DNA from: JBFLVU01 sp964589625
GTDB lineage: Bacteria > Acidobacteriota > UBA4820 > DSQY01
DNA length: 64,000 nucleotides
Direction: 5' to 3'
NCBI GenBank assembly: GCA_964589625.1
Contig: CAZPSH010000008.1
Span: forward strand, 1 to 64,000
This document shows, one piece after another, positions 43,161 through 51,228 of the stretch. The position numbers and the translations under genes were made by a program. Each line of letters starts with the position of its first letter. Position 1 is the first letter of the stretch. The notes beneath the pieces are model-generated. The model had not been told where the DNA came from, searched no databases, and saw only the letters and a list, made by a program, of their open reading frames with translations.

Positions 43161-43189
43161 ATCTTATGAAAGGTCGTCCCGATCCGCAA
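43161..43189 (-). promoter_or_regulatory. Sigma-70-type promoter of aroF-cysS
   Basis: On the minus strand TTGCGG (43189-43184) and TAAGAT (43166-43161) are 17 bases apart. The -10 ends 22 bases before the aroF start. Confidence 0.65.
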
Positions 43190-43332
43190 GGGCCGGGTCG
43201 GGGGACCGGGACAGGCGGCCGGTGTACGGCGGGTCAGGGATTGGGGGGAGGAAGGAGGGAAGGGGCAGGGCGAAAACCGCGTCTCTTCCGCATGGGGGCA
43301 CCCTCCCATTCCAGTCCGGCCAACGGCTTGGG

Positions 43333-43361
43333 TTGACAGGGGTTAGGCGCGCCGATAGACT
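43333..43361 (+). promoter_or_regulatory. Sigma-70-type promoter of the FHA-mnmA-hem operon
   Basis: TTGACA (43333-43338), a 17-base spacer and TAGACT (43356-43361). It lies 20 bases before the ATG at 43382. The -35 is a perfect consensus. The rest of the 43190-43332 gap holds nothing recognised. Confidence 0.8.
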
Positions 43362-43381
43362 TCCCGGCGAAGGAGCTGCCC

Positions 43382-43927
43382 ATGGTGGTGACGTGTCCGT
43401 CCTGCCAGAAGAAGTTCCGGCTGGAGGAGAAGCACTTCGGAGGAAAGCCCCGGATGCGCTTCCAGTGCCCCTCCTGCGGCCAGGCCATCGAGGCCGTCCG
43501 GGAGGAGGCCCATGCCCCGCCCGATCCCTCTTCGGGACCTTCGACCCAGAAGCTCAAGAAGGTGGAGGGAACGTGGAGCGCAAGCCAGCTTCCCGATCAG
43601 GAACTCCTGGCCATGCCCGCCGGCAAGCGGATCTCCCTGGCCGTGATCCAGGGCCCCGACACGGGGCGGATTTTTTCCGTGGACCGTCCGGTCTTCGTCA
43701 TCGGACGGGTCGCTCCCGCGGACGCCGTTCTCAGCGACAGCGAAGTTTCGAGAAGCCACGCCCAAGTCGAGTTCCGCGCCGGCGCCGTCACCCTGCGCGA
43801 TCTGAAGAGTACGAATGGGACCTACGTCAACGAACAGCGCATCACCTCCCTGCCCATCGAGAACCAGACCGAGTTCCGCGTGGGCGTCACCACGCTCATG
43901 CTGATCGTCACCGACGACCTGCCCTAA
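43382..43927 (+). CDS. Zinc-ribbon and FHA domain protein
   Basis: A 181-residue protein. The N-terminal MJ0042-type zinc finger uses C5-x2-C8 and C29-x2-C32 (VVTCPSCQKKF and FQCPSCGQ). A linker and a C-terminal FHA domain follow (FVIGRVAPADAVL, VSRSHAQVEF, LKSTNGTYVN). It binds phosphothreonine on a partner. First gene of the operon with mnmA and hem genes; the start is fixed by AAGGAG. The partner kinase is not in the window. Confidence 0.87.
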   Translation: MVVTCPSCQKKFRLEEKHFGGKPRMRFQCPSCGQAIEAVREEAHAPPDPSSGPSTQKLKKVEGTWSASQLPDQELLAMPAGKRISLAVIQGPDTGRIFSVDRPVFVIGRVAPADAVLSDSEVSRSHAQVEFRAGAVTLRDLKSTNGTYVNEQRITSLPIENQTEFRVGVTTLMLIVTDDLP

Positions 43928-43931
43928 CCGG

Positions 43932-45002
43932 ATGAGACGAAAAATCCTCGTGGCCATGTCCGGGGGGGTGGACTCCTCGGTGGCGGCGCTCCTCCTTCTC
44001 GAGGCGGGCTGGAACGTCGTTGGCGTGACGCTGCGCCTGTACGATTCCTGCGCGTCGGCCGCCAGGAAGTCCTGCTGTGGGCTGGAGGATGCCTGCGACG
44101 CCCGGGAGGTGGCCAGGACCCTCGGGATCGAACACCGCATCCTGGAGCACCAGGAGGCCTTCGAGCGCCTCGTGGTGGAGCCCTTCGTCCGGGAGTACGC
44201 CCGGGGCCGCACCCCCAACCCCTGCATCCGGTGCAACGAGAGGGTGAAGTTCGGCACTCTTTGGGCGTACGCCCGGGAGGCGGGCTGCGAGGCCCTCGCC
44301 ACGGGCCACCACGCGCGAATCGTCCCCGTCGGCGGGCGCCCCCGCCTGCTCCGGGGCCGGGATGCCGGGAAGGACCAGTCCTACGTCCTCTTCACCCTCA
44401 CGGAGGACCAGAGGGCGGGGCTGGCGCTCCCCGTCGGGGAACTCCTCAAGGAGGAGGTGCGTGCGCGGGCCCGCCGGGCGGGCCTTCCCACGGCGGAGAA
44501 GGCGGAGAGCCAGGACATCTGCTTCGTGGCGGACGGGGACTGCGCCGCCTTCGTGGAAGGCCGCCTGGACGCGAAGGACAGGCGGCCGGGACTCATCCGC
44601 CACGTGGACGGGAGGGTCCTCCGCCCCCACGACGGGATCCACCGCTTCACGGTGGGCCAGAGGCGGGGGCTGGGGATCCCCGACGCGCACCCCCTCTACG
44701 TGGTGGCCCTGGACGCCGAATCGGGGGAGGTCACCGTGGGCCCCAAGGGGTCCGTGGGCGCGGGGCGCTTTCTCGCGACCGATTGGACCTGGCACGTACC
44801 GCCGGGTGAGCGGCCGGAGACGGCGAAGGTTCAGGTGAGGTATCATCACGAGCCCCTGGACGCCCGTCTCCTGGAAGGGGCGGAAGGGGTGGTGGTAGAA
44901 TTCACCCATTCCACCCACCCCGTGACGCCCGGGCAGGCCGCGGTGGCGTACCTGGACGAGGCGGTCGTCGGCGGCGGTTGGATCGCCGGGAGACTCCCAT
45001 GA
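43932..45002 (+). CDS. mnmA: tRNA 2-thiouridylase MnmA
   Basis: A 356-residue enzyme that thiolates U34 of tRNA-Lys, -Glu and -Gln. PP-loop SGGVDSS at the N-terminus, the first catalytic Cys in NPCIRCNERVKF, the second in SQDICFV, and the C-terminal beta-barrel ending in GQAAVAYL. The ATG is four bases after the FHA gene stop; its own stop overlaps the next ATG (ATGA). Confidence 0.97.
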   Translation: MRRKILVAMSGGVDSSVAALLLLEAGWNVVGVTLRLYDSCASAARKSCCGLEDACDAREVARTLGIEHRILEHQEAFERLVVEPFVREYARGRTPNPCIRCNERVKFGTLWAYAREAGCEALATGHHARIVPVGGRPRLLRGRDAGKDQSYVLFTLTEDQRAGLALPVGELLKEEVRARARRAGLPTAEKAESQDICFVADGDCAAFVEGRLDAKDRRPGLIRHVDGRVLRPHDGIHRFTVGQRRGLGIPDAHPLYVVALDAESGEVTVGPKGSVGAGRFLATDWTWHVPPGERPETAKVQVRYHHEPLDARLLEGAEGVVVEFTHSTHPVTPGQAAVAYLDEAVVGGGWIAGRLP

Positions 45003-45784
45003 CGCTGTTCAACGTCGCGCTTCTGGCCTACGTGGTCGCCATGGGCACGGCCCTCCTCTACGGGGGGTTTCGGGAGAAGGCCCTCTGGGCGGCCACGGTC
45101 CTTTCGGCGGCCGCGGGCTTCGTCTTCCAGACCGCCGGCGAGGCCCGCCTCTGGCTCGCCTCGGGGGTCCCTCCCGCCACGAACCTCCACGAGCTCTTCC
45201 AACTGACCGCCTGGGCCGTGATGGCGCTCTATTTTCTCCTCTACCCCCTCCACCGCAGCCGGATTCTCACCTTCTTCCTCATGCCCCTGGTGACCCTCGG
45301 CTACGTCCTGGGGGCCGCCATCCCCGACACGCCCGTGGAGGTGAAGCCCTTCTTCCACACGGCCTGGTTCACGGTCCACATCTTCCTGCTCGTCTTCGGC
45401 ATTGCCTTCTTCTTCATCTCCTTCCTGTACGCCACCATCTTCATCATGCAGGACCACAGCCTTCGGCGCCGGCGGGTCCCCTCGCCCCTGCCTCTCCCCT
45501 CCCTCGAGGAGGCGGAGCGGTGGAGCACGCGTCTCCTCCTGGCGGGGTACCCGCTCTTCACTCTCGGCATCCTCTCCTCCGTCCTCTACGGGATCCTCCA
45601 CGGGGAGCGGACCGAGTGGCGCCCCGGGGTTCTCGAGGGGGCGAGCGTGGTGGCCTGGCTGGTGCTCGGCTTCGCGATCTACGGGTGGATCTCGGCCCGG
45701 GTCCACCCGAGGCGGCGCTCCTACCTCGTGGTGGCGGGCGCGGCCTTTTCGGTCCTGATTCTCTTGGGGATCCTCTGGCATTGA
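44999..45784 (+). CDS. HemX/CcsA-like membrane protein
   Basis: A 261-residue protein with eight membrane helices of the cytochrome c assembly (CcsA/ResC/HemX) superfamily. It has TNLHELFQLTAWAV and FHTAWFTVHIFLLVFGIAFFF, whose His residues could bind heme. The tryptophan-rich WWD motif of true CcsA is not seen. Lying directly before hemA, as hemX neighbours hemA in Bacillus, it is best called HemX-like. Both ends overlap neighbours (ATGA and TTGA), so it is fully coupled. Confidence 0.82.
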   Translation: MTLFNVALLAYVVAMGTALLYGGFREKALWAATVLSAAAGFVFQTAGEARLWLASGVPPATNLHELFQLTAWAVMALYFLLYPLHRSRILTFFLMPLVTLGYVLGAAIPDTPVEVKPFFHTAWFTVHIFLLVFGIAFFFISFLYATIFIMQDHSLRRRRVPSPLPLPSLEEAERWSTRLLLAGYPLFTLGILSSVLYGILHGERTEWRPGVLEGASVVAWLVLGFAIYGWISARVHPRRRSYLVVAGAAFSVLILLGILWH

Positions 45785-47067
45785 GCGACCTTCTGCTGAT
45801 CGGTCTCAACCACACCCGGGCGCCCGTGGACGTGCGCGAGTGCCTGGCCTTCGCGGACGAGGAGAAGGGCCCCTTCCTGAGGGCCCTTTCGGAGCGGGGC
45901 CTGGCCCAGGGGGCGGTCCTGCTCTCCACGTGCAACCGCGTGGAGCTCTACGCGGACGTTCCCGACGGCGCCGACGACGGCCCCCTCCTGGACCTCCTCG
46001 AATCCTGGCGGAGTCCGGGACGCCCCTTCGCCCGGGACCTCTTCTACGTCCACCGCAACCGGGAGGCCGTGGCCCACCTCTTCCGCGTGGCCTCCGGCCT
46101 CGATTCCATGATCCTCGGCGAGCCGCAGATCTTCGGGCAGGTGAAGGACGCCTACTTCCTCGCCCGGGACGCGGGCTCCGTGAGCGCCTCCCTGAACCTC
46201 CTCTTCCAGAAGGCCTTCCACGTGGCCAAGCAGGTGCGGACGGAGACGGGCATTGGCCAGAGGCCCGTGACCGTCTCCTACGCCGCCTTCAACCTCGCCC
46301 GGGGCATCTTCGCGGACCTCTCCCAGAAGCGCATCCTCCTCCTCGGCGCCGGGGAGATGAGCCGCATCGTGGCCACCCACTTCGTCGAGCACGGCGTGAA
46401 GAACGTGCGGGTGGCCAACCGCACCCTGGAGCGGGCCCGGGAGTTCGCCGAGGCCTTCGGGGCCGAGGTCGTGCCCTGGGAGGACTTCCCCAAGGCCCTC
46501 ATCCACAGCGACATCGTCATCGCCTCCACGGGGGCCCCCAGGCCCGTGATCCTCCGCCCCATGGCGGAGACGGTCATGAAGCTTCGCCGCTGGGCCAGTC
46601 TCTTCCTCGTGGACATCGCCGTGCCGCGGGACGTGGAGCCCGAGGTGGGCGACCTGGACGGCGTCTACCTCTACAACATCGACGCCCTTCAGCAGGTGGC
46701 GGACGAGGGGCTGGAGGAGCGCAAGGGCCGGGCTGCCGAGGCCGAGGCCATGATCGCCTCGGAGCTCGACCTGTACACCCGCTTCCTGGAGCACCGCCAG
46801 CTCTCGGAGGTGATCCAGGGGCTCATGGGCTGGGTGGGGCGCATCCAGGAGGCGGAGGTGGAGGAGGCCTTCCGGAAGCTCGGGCCCCTCACGTCGAAAC
46901 AGCAGGACGTGGTGCGCAACGCCGTGCGCCGAACCGTCCACAAGGTGCTCCACGCGCCCATCACCCAGGTTAAGCGCCTCGTCCTCGAGGAGGAGGCGGC
47001 CCAGGCCCTCCAGATCTTCAAACAGCTCTTTCCCGCCGAGGGCGGGGACGAGAGGGAGGAACCGTGA
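45781..47067 (+). CDS. hemA: Glutamyl-tRNA reductase
   Basis: A 428-residue enzyme reducing Glu-tRNA to glutamate-1-semialdehyde, the first committed step of the C5 heme pathway. Visible: IGLNHTRAPVDVRE, the catalytic Cys50-type motif LSTCNRVE, GLDSMILGEPQI, the NADPH site LLGAGEMS, and the C-terminal dimerisation helix. Start TTG 45781 overlapping the previous stop. Together with hemC and hemD it forms the tetrapyrrole unit. Confidence 0.97.
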   Translation: MSDLLLIGLNHTRAPVDVRECLAFADEEKGPFLRALSERGLAQGAVLLSTCNRVELYADVPDGADDGPLLDLLESWRSPGRPFARDLFYVHRNREAVAHLFRVASGLDSMILGEPQIFGQVKDAYFLARDAGSVSASLNLLFQKAFHVAKQVRTETGIGQRPVTVSYAAFNLARGIFADLSQKRILLLGAGEMSRIVATHFVEHGVKNVRVANRTLERAREFAEAFGAEVVPWEDFPKALIHSDIVIASTGAPRPVILRPMAETVMKLRRWASLFLVDIAVPRDVEPEVGDLDGVYLYNIDALQQVADEGLEERKGRAAEAEAMIASELDLYTRFLEHRQLSEVIQGLMGWVGRIQEAEVEEAFRKLGPLTSKQQDVVRNAVRRTVHKVLHAPITQVKRLVLEEEAAQALQIFKQLFPAEGGDEREEP

Positions 47068-47984
47068 AGGGCCCCGTCCTGCGCCTGGCCACCCGGGGAA
47101 GCGCCCTGGCCCTGTGGCAGGCCAACTACGTGAAGACCCGCATCGAGGCCTCCGCCGGGGGCCCGGGCGTGGAGATCGTCCCCATGAAGACCAGCGGGGA
47201 CCTGATCCAGGACCGCGCGCTCCTGGAGGTGGGCGGCAAGGGCCTCTTCGTGAAGGAGATCCAGGTGGCCCTCTTGGAGGGGCGGGCGGACCTGGCCATC
47301 CACAGCCTCAAGGACTATCCCGCCGAGAACCCCGAAGCCCTGGTCCTGGCGTGCGTCCCCCAGCGGGAGGACCCCCGGGACGCCCTCGTTCTGCCTCAGG
47401 GGAGCCCCCTGGAGGCCCTCCCCCGGGCGGCCCGCGTGGGCACCGGGAGCCTGAGGCGGCACCACCAGGCTCTGCTCCTCCATCCGGAATGGGACGTGCG
47501 GGGCCTGCGCGGCAACGTGGAGACGCGCCTGAAGAAGGTGGATTCGGGGGAGATCGACGCCGCCGTCCTCGCCGCCGCGGGGCTCAAGCGGCTGGGCTTC
47601 GGGGGGCGCATCACCCGCCTCTTCACCGTGGACGAGATGATCCCCGCCGTGGGCCAGGGGGCCCTGGCCCTCGAAGCCCGGGGCGACGACGCCCGGGTGC
47701 TGGACCTCCTGCGGCCCCTGGAGGCCCCGGAGGCCCGCCTGTGCGTGGACGCGGAGCGCCGCTTCCTGCGCGGCCTGGGCGGCTCCTGCACCACCCCCCT
47801 GGGGATCCACGCCTCCGTGGAGGGCGGGCGCATGGTCCTGCGGGGCTTCCTCTCCACCGTGTCGGGCGACCGCCACATCCGGGACCGCGCCGAGGGGCCG
47901 GCCACCGGCGCCGAGGACCTGGCCGACGCGCTCTTGGCCGCCTTCATGGACCGGGGGGCCGAATCCCTCCTGGGAGAGGCGTGA
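47064..47984 (+). CDS. hemC: Porphobilinogen deaminase (hydroxymethylbilane synthase)
   Basis: A 306-residue enzyme linking four porphobilinogens. Motifs: LATRGSALALWQ, the KTSGD loop, GGKGLFVKEI, HSLKDYP, and the dipyrromethane-cofactor Cys in GGSCTTPLG. GTG start overlapping the hemA stop. Confidence 0.97.
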   Translation: MKGPVLRLATRGSALALWQANYVKTRIEASAGGPGVEIVPMKTSGDLIQDRALLEVGGKGLFVKEIQVALLEGRADLAIHSLKDYPAENPEALVLACVPQREDPRDALVLPQGSPLEALPRAARVGTGSLRRHHQALLLHPEWDVRGLRGNVETRLKKVDSGEIDAAVLAAAGLKRLGFGGRITRLFTVDEMIPAVGQGALALEARGDDARVLDLLRPLEAPEARLCVDAERRFLRGLGGSCTTPLGIHASVEGGRMVLRGFLSTVSGDRHIRDRAEGPATGAEDLADALLAAFMDRGAESLLGEA

Positions 47985-47985
47985 C

Positions 47986-48753
47986 ATGGGCGCTCTGGTG
48001 GGGCGCAGGGTCCTCGTCACGCGCCCCGCGGGCCAGGGGGACCGCCTGGCCGAGGCCATTCAATCCGCCGGCGGCCACGTCCTGAGGATTCCCGTCCTCG
48101 AGATCGCGCCCGTCGCGCCCGATGAGGCCGCGCGGGAGGCGCTGGCCTCCCTCTCCTCCTACGACTGGTGCGCCTTCACGAGCGAGAACGCCGTCCGCCA
48201 CTTCCTGGACTGGGTGGACGCCGCGGGGGTCCGCTGGCCCCTCCGCCTCCGCGCGGCCGCCGTGGGGCCCGCCACGGCCCGCGCCCTGAGGGCCCGCGGA
48301 CGGGAGGCGGACCTCGTGCCGGACCCGCACACGGGGCGCGCCCTGGGGGAGCGCCTCGCCTCCAAGGTTTCCCCCGGACGCCTCCTCGTGCCAGGCGGCG
48401 ACCAGGCCCGGGAGGAGCTGGACGAAATCCTGCGGAGCGCCGGGTGGGAGGTGACGCGCCTGGTCTGCTACGAGAACCGCGTCCTGGCGCTGAACCACTC
48501 GCAGGTCTACGCCCTGGAGCAGGGCCTCGACGCCGCCCTCTTCGCCTCGCCCTCGGCCGTGCGGGCCCTGTGGAACCAGGTCCCCGAATCGGCCCGCAAC
48601 GTCCTGCGCGCGGCCGCCTGCCTTCCCATCGGCCCCACCACAGCCGCCGCCCTGCGGGAGGCGGGCCTGACGCCCGCCGCCGTCCCCGAGGCCCACACCA
48701 CCGAAGGCGTCCTCGCCGCCCTCGAAGGCGTGCTCGCCAACCGCCCTCGGTAG
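47986..48753 (+). CDS. hemD: Uroporphyrinogen-III synthase
   Basis: A 255-residue protein with the two-lobed HemD fold: RRVLVTRPAGQGDRLAEAI at the start, the YDWCAFTSENAVRHF segment of lobe one and ALFASPSAVRALW in lobe two, plus PIGPTTAAALREAG. It closes and inverts ring D. Begins one base after the hemC stop. Last gene of the operon; no clear terminator follows. Confidence 0.93.
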   Translation: MGALVGRRVLVTRPAGQGDRLAEAIQSAGGHVLRIPVLEIAPVAPDEAAREALASLSSYDWCAFTSENAVRHFLDWVDAAGVRWPLRLRAAAVGPATARALRARGREADLVPDPHTGRALGERLASKVSPGRLLVPGGDQAREELDEILRSAGWEVTRLVCYENRVLALNHSQVYALEQGLDAALFASPSAVRALWNQVPESARNVLRAAACLPIGPTTAAALREAGLTPAAVPEAHTTEGVLAALEGVLANRPR

Positions 48754-48814
48754 GCGATTCGCGGGCAGGCGCGCCCGGCCCGTGCGCCGATCTGCCCCAA
48801 GGGTTCCGCTGCTT

Positions 48815-48871
48815 CGTCTCACGTCCTTTCTTCTTCCGTCTAACGTTTCCCGTCTAACGTCTCCCATCTCG
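48815..48871. repeat. Heptamer tandem repeats
   Basis: Consecutive seven-base units CGTCTAA, CGTTTCC, CGTCTAA, CGTCTCC and CATCTCG run in exact phase over 48837-48871. Two more (CGTCTCA, CGTCCTT) lie at 48815-48828. Such heptamer arrays vary in copy number by slippage. Confidence 0.7.
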
Positions 48872-48980
48872 CTTCTTTTGGGAGCCGTCGCCCGACGCCG
48901 ATCTTCTCTCTCCAAAGGCCTCCCTTCTTCGTAGGGGAGGGCCTCCGCGTCCTCCCGCCTTCGAAGGCCCCCACCGTAGC

Positions 48981-49149
48981 GGCCCTTGCTTGCAAGGGCC
49001 GGCCCCTCGGCCGATGCGAGCATCCGCCGCCGCCACCACCTTGACTCCCTTTTCCTTGTAGGCGTACGCTCAACCTACCTTGAGGAGGCTGAGCCACAGT
49101 GGGCAAAAGCCAAGAGGGGGGGAAATGTGGCAATACAAGACCTGACCCC
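48981..49149 (+). repeat. Left arm of the inverted repeat flanking the R-M genes
   Basis: Shares blocks in the same order with the reverse complement of 50997-51148: CAAGGGCCGGCCCC, TTGACTCCCTTTTC, GTACGCTCAACCT, GGAAATGTGG and a closing CAAGAC-TGA. A 15-base insertion near 49015 is unique to this arm. Its outer end forms a REP-like palindrome (GGCCCTTGC with GCAAGGGCC). The inner end AAGACCTGACC resembles sequences I associate with IS200/RAYT-type elements (from memory, not checked). Confidence 0.7.
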
Positions 49150-49190
49150 CATTGCCTCTCTACTTGACCGCTAGCCCTCTACGCTTGCCT

Positions 49191-50120
49191 TTACGCGTGC
49201 GCCTTTCGACGGATTCTGTATATGGGAGCTTCTTCGTGGAGCTCGGGAGCGCCGTTCTTTTCGCTTACTCGTTCGAAGCGGATGCGCTTCTGCGAGAAGA
49301 GGCTGCAGCCCTCGGTGTGGAATCGCCTGAGGGCCATCCGGCAATACTCCTCGTCGATGTCGATTCCGATGCTGTTTCGGTTGGCCTTCTCGGCGGCGAG
49401 CATCGTGGTGCCTGTGCCCACGAAGGGGTCGAGTACCGTGTCCCCCCAGAATGAGAACATCCGCACGAGGCGATAGGCCAGCTCGAGAGGGAAGGGCGCG
49501 GGGTGGTGCTTTGTCGAAGCCCCGGTGAGCGTCCAGAACTGCTGGAACCACTCCCCGTACTCCTTCTTGCCGATCATGCTGAGGCGGCGCTGCTCTTCGG
49601 TGGGCTTCCGATAGCCGCCGGGCTTGCGCTGCATCAGGATAAACTCGATGTCGTTCTTTATGATCGCGTTGGGTTCGTAAGGCTTGCCGAGAAACTTCGA
49701 GCCGTTTTCCACTTCGTAGTTTGCGTTTGCGATCTTATGCCAAATGATGGGATTGAGATTGTCGAAGCCGATCTTGCGGCAGTTTACGGCGATGTCCGCG
49801 TGCAAGGGGACGACGACGTGGCGCCCGAAGACCTTCCGCGAAAGGCACACGTCCCCCACGTCGCAGACGAGACGGCCGCCGGGGACCAGGATTCGATACA
49901 CCTCCCGCCAAACCTTGTTGAGCTCCTCCAGAAAAATCTCGTATTCCTGGACGTGCCCGAGCTGTCCCTCTACGTCGTTATAGCGCTTGAGCGTCCAGTA
50001 GGGCGGCGAGGTCACGACGAGGTGGATCGACTCATCCCGAAGATACGGCATGGACCGGGCGTCTCCGAGAATGAGACGGTGCGAAGTAGCAGGCTCGGGG
50101 ACGGTGCGAGCATCGGTCAT
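49191..50120 (-). CDS. Beta-class DNA methyltransferase (type II R-M)
   Basis: A 309-residue N4/N6-type DNA methyltransferase. Catalytic motif IV TSPPYW (residues 37-42) precedes the SAM-binding motif I DPFVGTGTT (231-239), which is the beta order. It probably protects the site cut by the adjacent PaeR7I-like nuclease (by analogy CTCGAG). The ATG at 50120 overlaps the nuclease stop (TGATG), so the pair is cotranscribed. Base composition is visibly less GC-rich than the flanks, a sign of transfer. Confidence 0.9.
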   Translation of the reverse strand: MTDARTVPEPATSHRLILGDARSMPYLRDESIHLVVTSPPYWTLKRYNDVEGQLGHVQEYEIFLEELNKVWREVYRILVPGGRLVCDVGDVCLSRKVFGRHVVVPLHADIAVNCRKIGFDNLNPIIWHKIANANYEVENGSKFLGKPYEPNAIIKNDIEFILMQRKPGGYRKPTEEQRRLSMIGKKEYGEWFQQFWTLTGASTKHHPAPFPLELAYRLVRMFSFWGDTVLDPFVGTGTTMLAAEKANRNSIGIDIDEEYCRMALRRFHTEGCSLFSQKRIRFERVSEKNGAPELHEEAPIYRIRRKAHA

Positions 50121-50863
50121 CAGGTAGCTCGTCCGAAGGCGCTCACGTGCGCGAACAGAGAGCGGGCGAATAAATTGAAAGTCAGCTCCTGCGCGGGCTC
50201 TTGGTAGGCGCCCCTGGCGCCCGTGTCCTTGGCCGAGAGCAGGAAGCACGAGGAGCTGTAGTGTCTCTCTCTCAGAAGCTTCCTGCAGAAGAGCTCGTAC
50301 CGCTTGGCGTAGGAGGCGTTTTTGAATTCGGGAAAGACATCGAAGTGGGGCTCTTTCACCCGGACCGGGCTGCGGGACTTTGCGCAGTCCTCCAGCAGGA
50401 ACAGATAGCCGAGCCAAGGCTTCACGGTGGTATTGAAGGCGCCTTCACGGTAGGCGGTCCAGAGGTCCAAGGCGCTGCCCATGGCCTCCTCGGTGCGGTT
50501 ATTGAAATTGTTGCCGAAAGAAGGCCCGACCTGGGACTTGGCTTCGAGCGCCAGCACGAGCTGGCCGTTTTGGACTACGAGGAGGTCCCACTCTTTGGTG
50601 GGCCTGAAGAACCCTGGCAGCTCGAGGGTCGTCCTGTAGAAGACGTGCTCGGACTCAACCCCCGCTCGTTGGATGATGTCCGCAAGTAGGCGGATAAAGC
50701 CGTCCATCTGGGCGCCGCCCGTGACGGCGGCCCTCGCCCCCTGGTCCTGCCGGCCGGCGGTCTGTTGCCGCTGAGCTTGGCCCGAGCGAGTAGTCCAGTA
50801 GTCTTTCACGGCGGCCGCAACGCGTTGATCAAGGCTTGCGAGGATCTCGTCTAGAGATGCCAT
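50120..50863 (-). CDS. PaeR7I/XhoI-family type II restriction endonuclease
   Basis: A 247-residue protein matching the XhoI/PaeR7I family: KDYWTTR and DQGARAAVTGGAQMDGF at the N-terminus, then a PD-(D/E)xK-type core with Asp94 (EWDLLV), Glu107 and Lys109 (LEAKSQ), and GPSFGNNFNNRTEEAMGSA. Known members cut CTCGAG; that specificity is inferred here. ATG 50863 is chosen over the GTG two codons upstream. Lower GC than its neighbours. It lies inside the inverted-repeat-bounded interval. Confidence 0.88.
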   Translation of the reverse strand: MASLDEILASLDQRVAAAVKDYWTTRSGQAQRQQTAGRQDQGARAAVTGGAQMDGFIRLLADIIQRAGVESEHVFYRTTLELPGFFRPTKEWDLLVVQNGQLVLALEAKSQVGPSFGNNFNNRTEEAMGSALDLWTAYREGAFNTTVKPWLGYLFLLEDCAKSRSPVRVKEPHFDVFPEFKNASYAKRYELFCRKLLRERHYSSSCFLLSAKDTGARGAYQEPAQELTFNLFARSLFAHVSAFGRAT

Positions 50864-51228
50864 GCGCACGTCCCCCCTTTGCTCACCGTAAGCGTATCAC
50901 TCTCTCAGCTGGCCTTGTCCAGAAGCTCGCGCACCTTCTTTTCGTTGGTGAGGGCCTTGATGATCCGTTTGCGGATCCGGCAGATGCGGCAAATGAGATC
51001 ACGTCTTGCATGTCCACATTTCCTCCCAACAGCCTTCGCTCGCTGTGGTTCAGGTTCCTGAAGACAGGTTGAGCGTACTCCCTGAAAGAAAAGGGAGTCA
51101 ATGTAGCGGTGGCGGCCGAGGGGCCGGCCCTTGCAAGCCGAGAGGGCCACTTTTCGAAGAGAGCGGCCACGGAAGGCCGCCCTCACGGCAGGAATGGCGC
51201 TACAATGGAAGCCCTGCGGGAGACCGGA
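50864..51228. other. Non-coding stretch between the restriction enzyme and polA
   Basis: About 365 bases. It contains the right arm of the inverted repeat (50997-51148) and a small hairpin (GCGGCC with GGCCGC, about 51163-51180). A minus-strand open frame ends at 50905 with the protein-like stretch RKRIIKALTNEKKVRELLDKA, but it has no start and runs through the repeat, so it is taken as a remnant. The polA ribosome site lies at the right edge. Confidence 0.55.
50997..51148 (-). repeat. Right arm of the inverted repeat flanking the R-M genes
   Basis: Inverted copy of 48981-49149, of which about three quarters of positions agree over the shared blocks. Together the arms enclose the two R-M genes (about 1.8 kb) between hemD and polA. 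Inner sequence past 50997 is not shared. This looks like insertion between, or recombination of, two oppositely oriented dispersed repeats. Confidence 0.7.

Larger units (their letters stand above)
48754..49190. other. Non-coding stretch between hemD and the restriction-modification pair
   Basis: About 440 bases without a supported gene. It holds a run of seven-base repeats (48815-48871), a GC-rich imperfect hairpin region (48918-48940) and the left arm of an inverted repeat (48981-49149). A short frame at 48986-49174 reads through the left arm, and its translation resembles that of the right arm, so both may descend from a mobile-element coding end. Confidence 0.6.

Noticed and set aside
50905..51000. 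Protein-like stretch RKRIIKALTNEKKVRELLDKA on the minus strand
   Set aside because: No start codon or ribosome site, and it runs through the inverted-repeat arm; treated as a remnant, not a gene.
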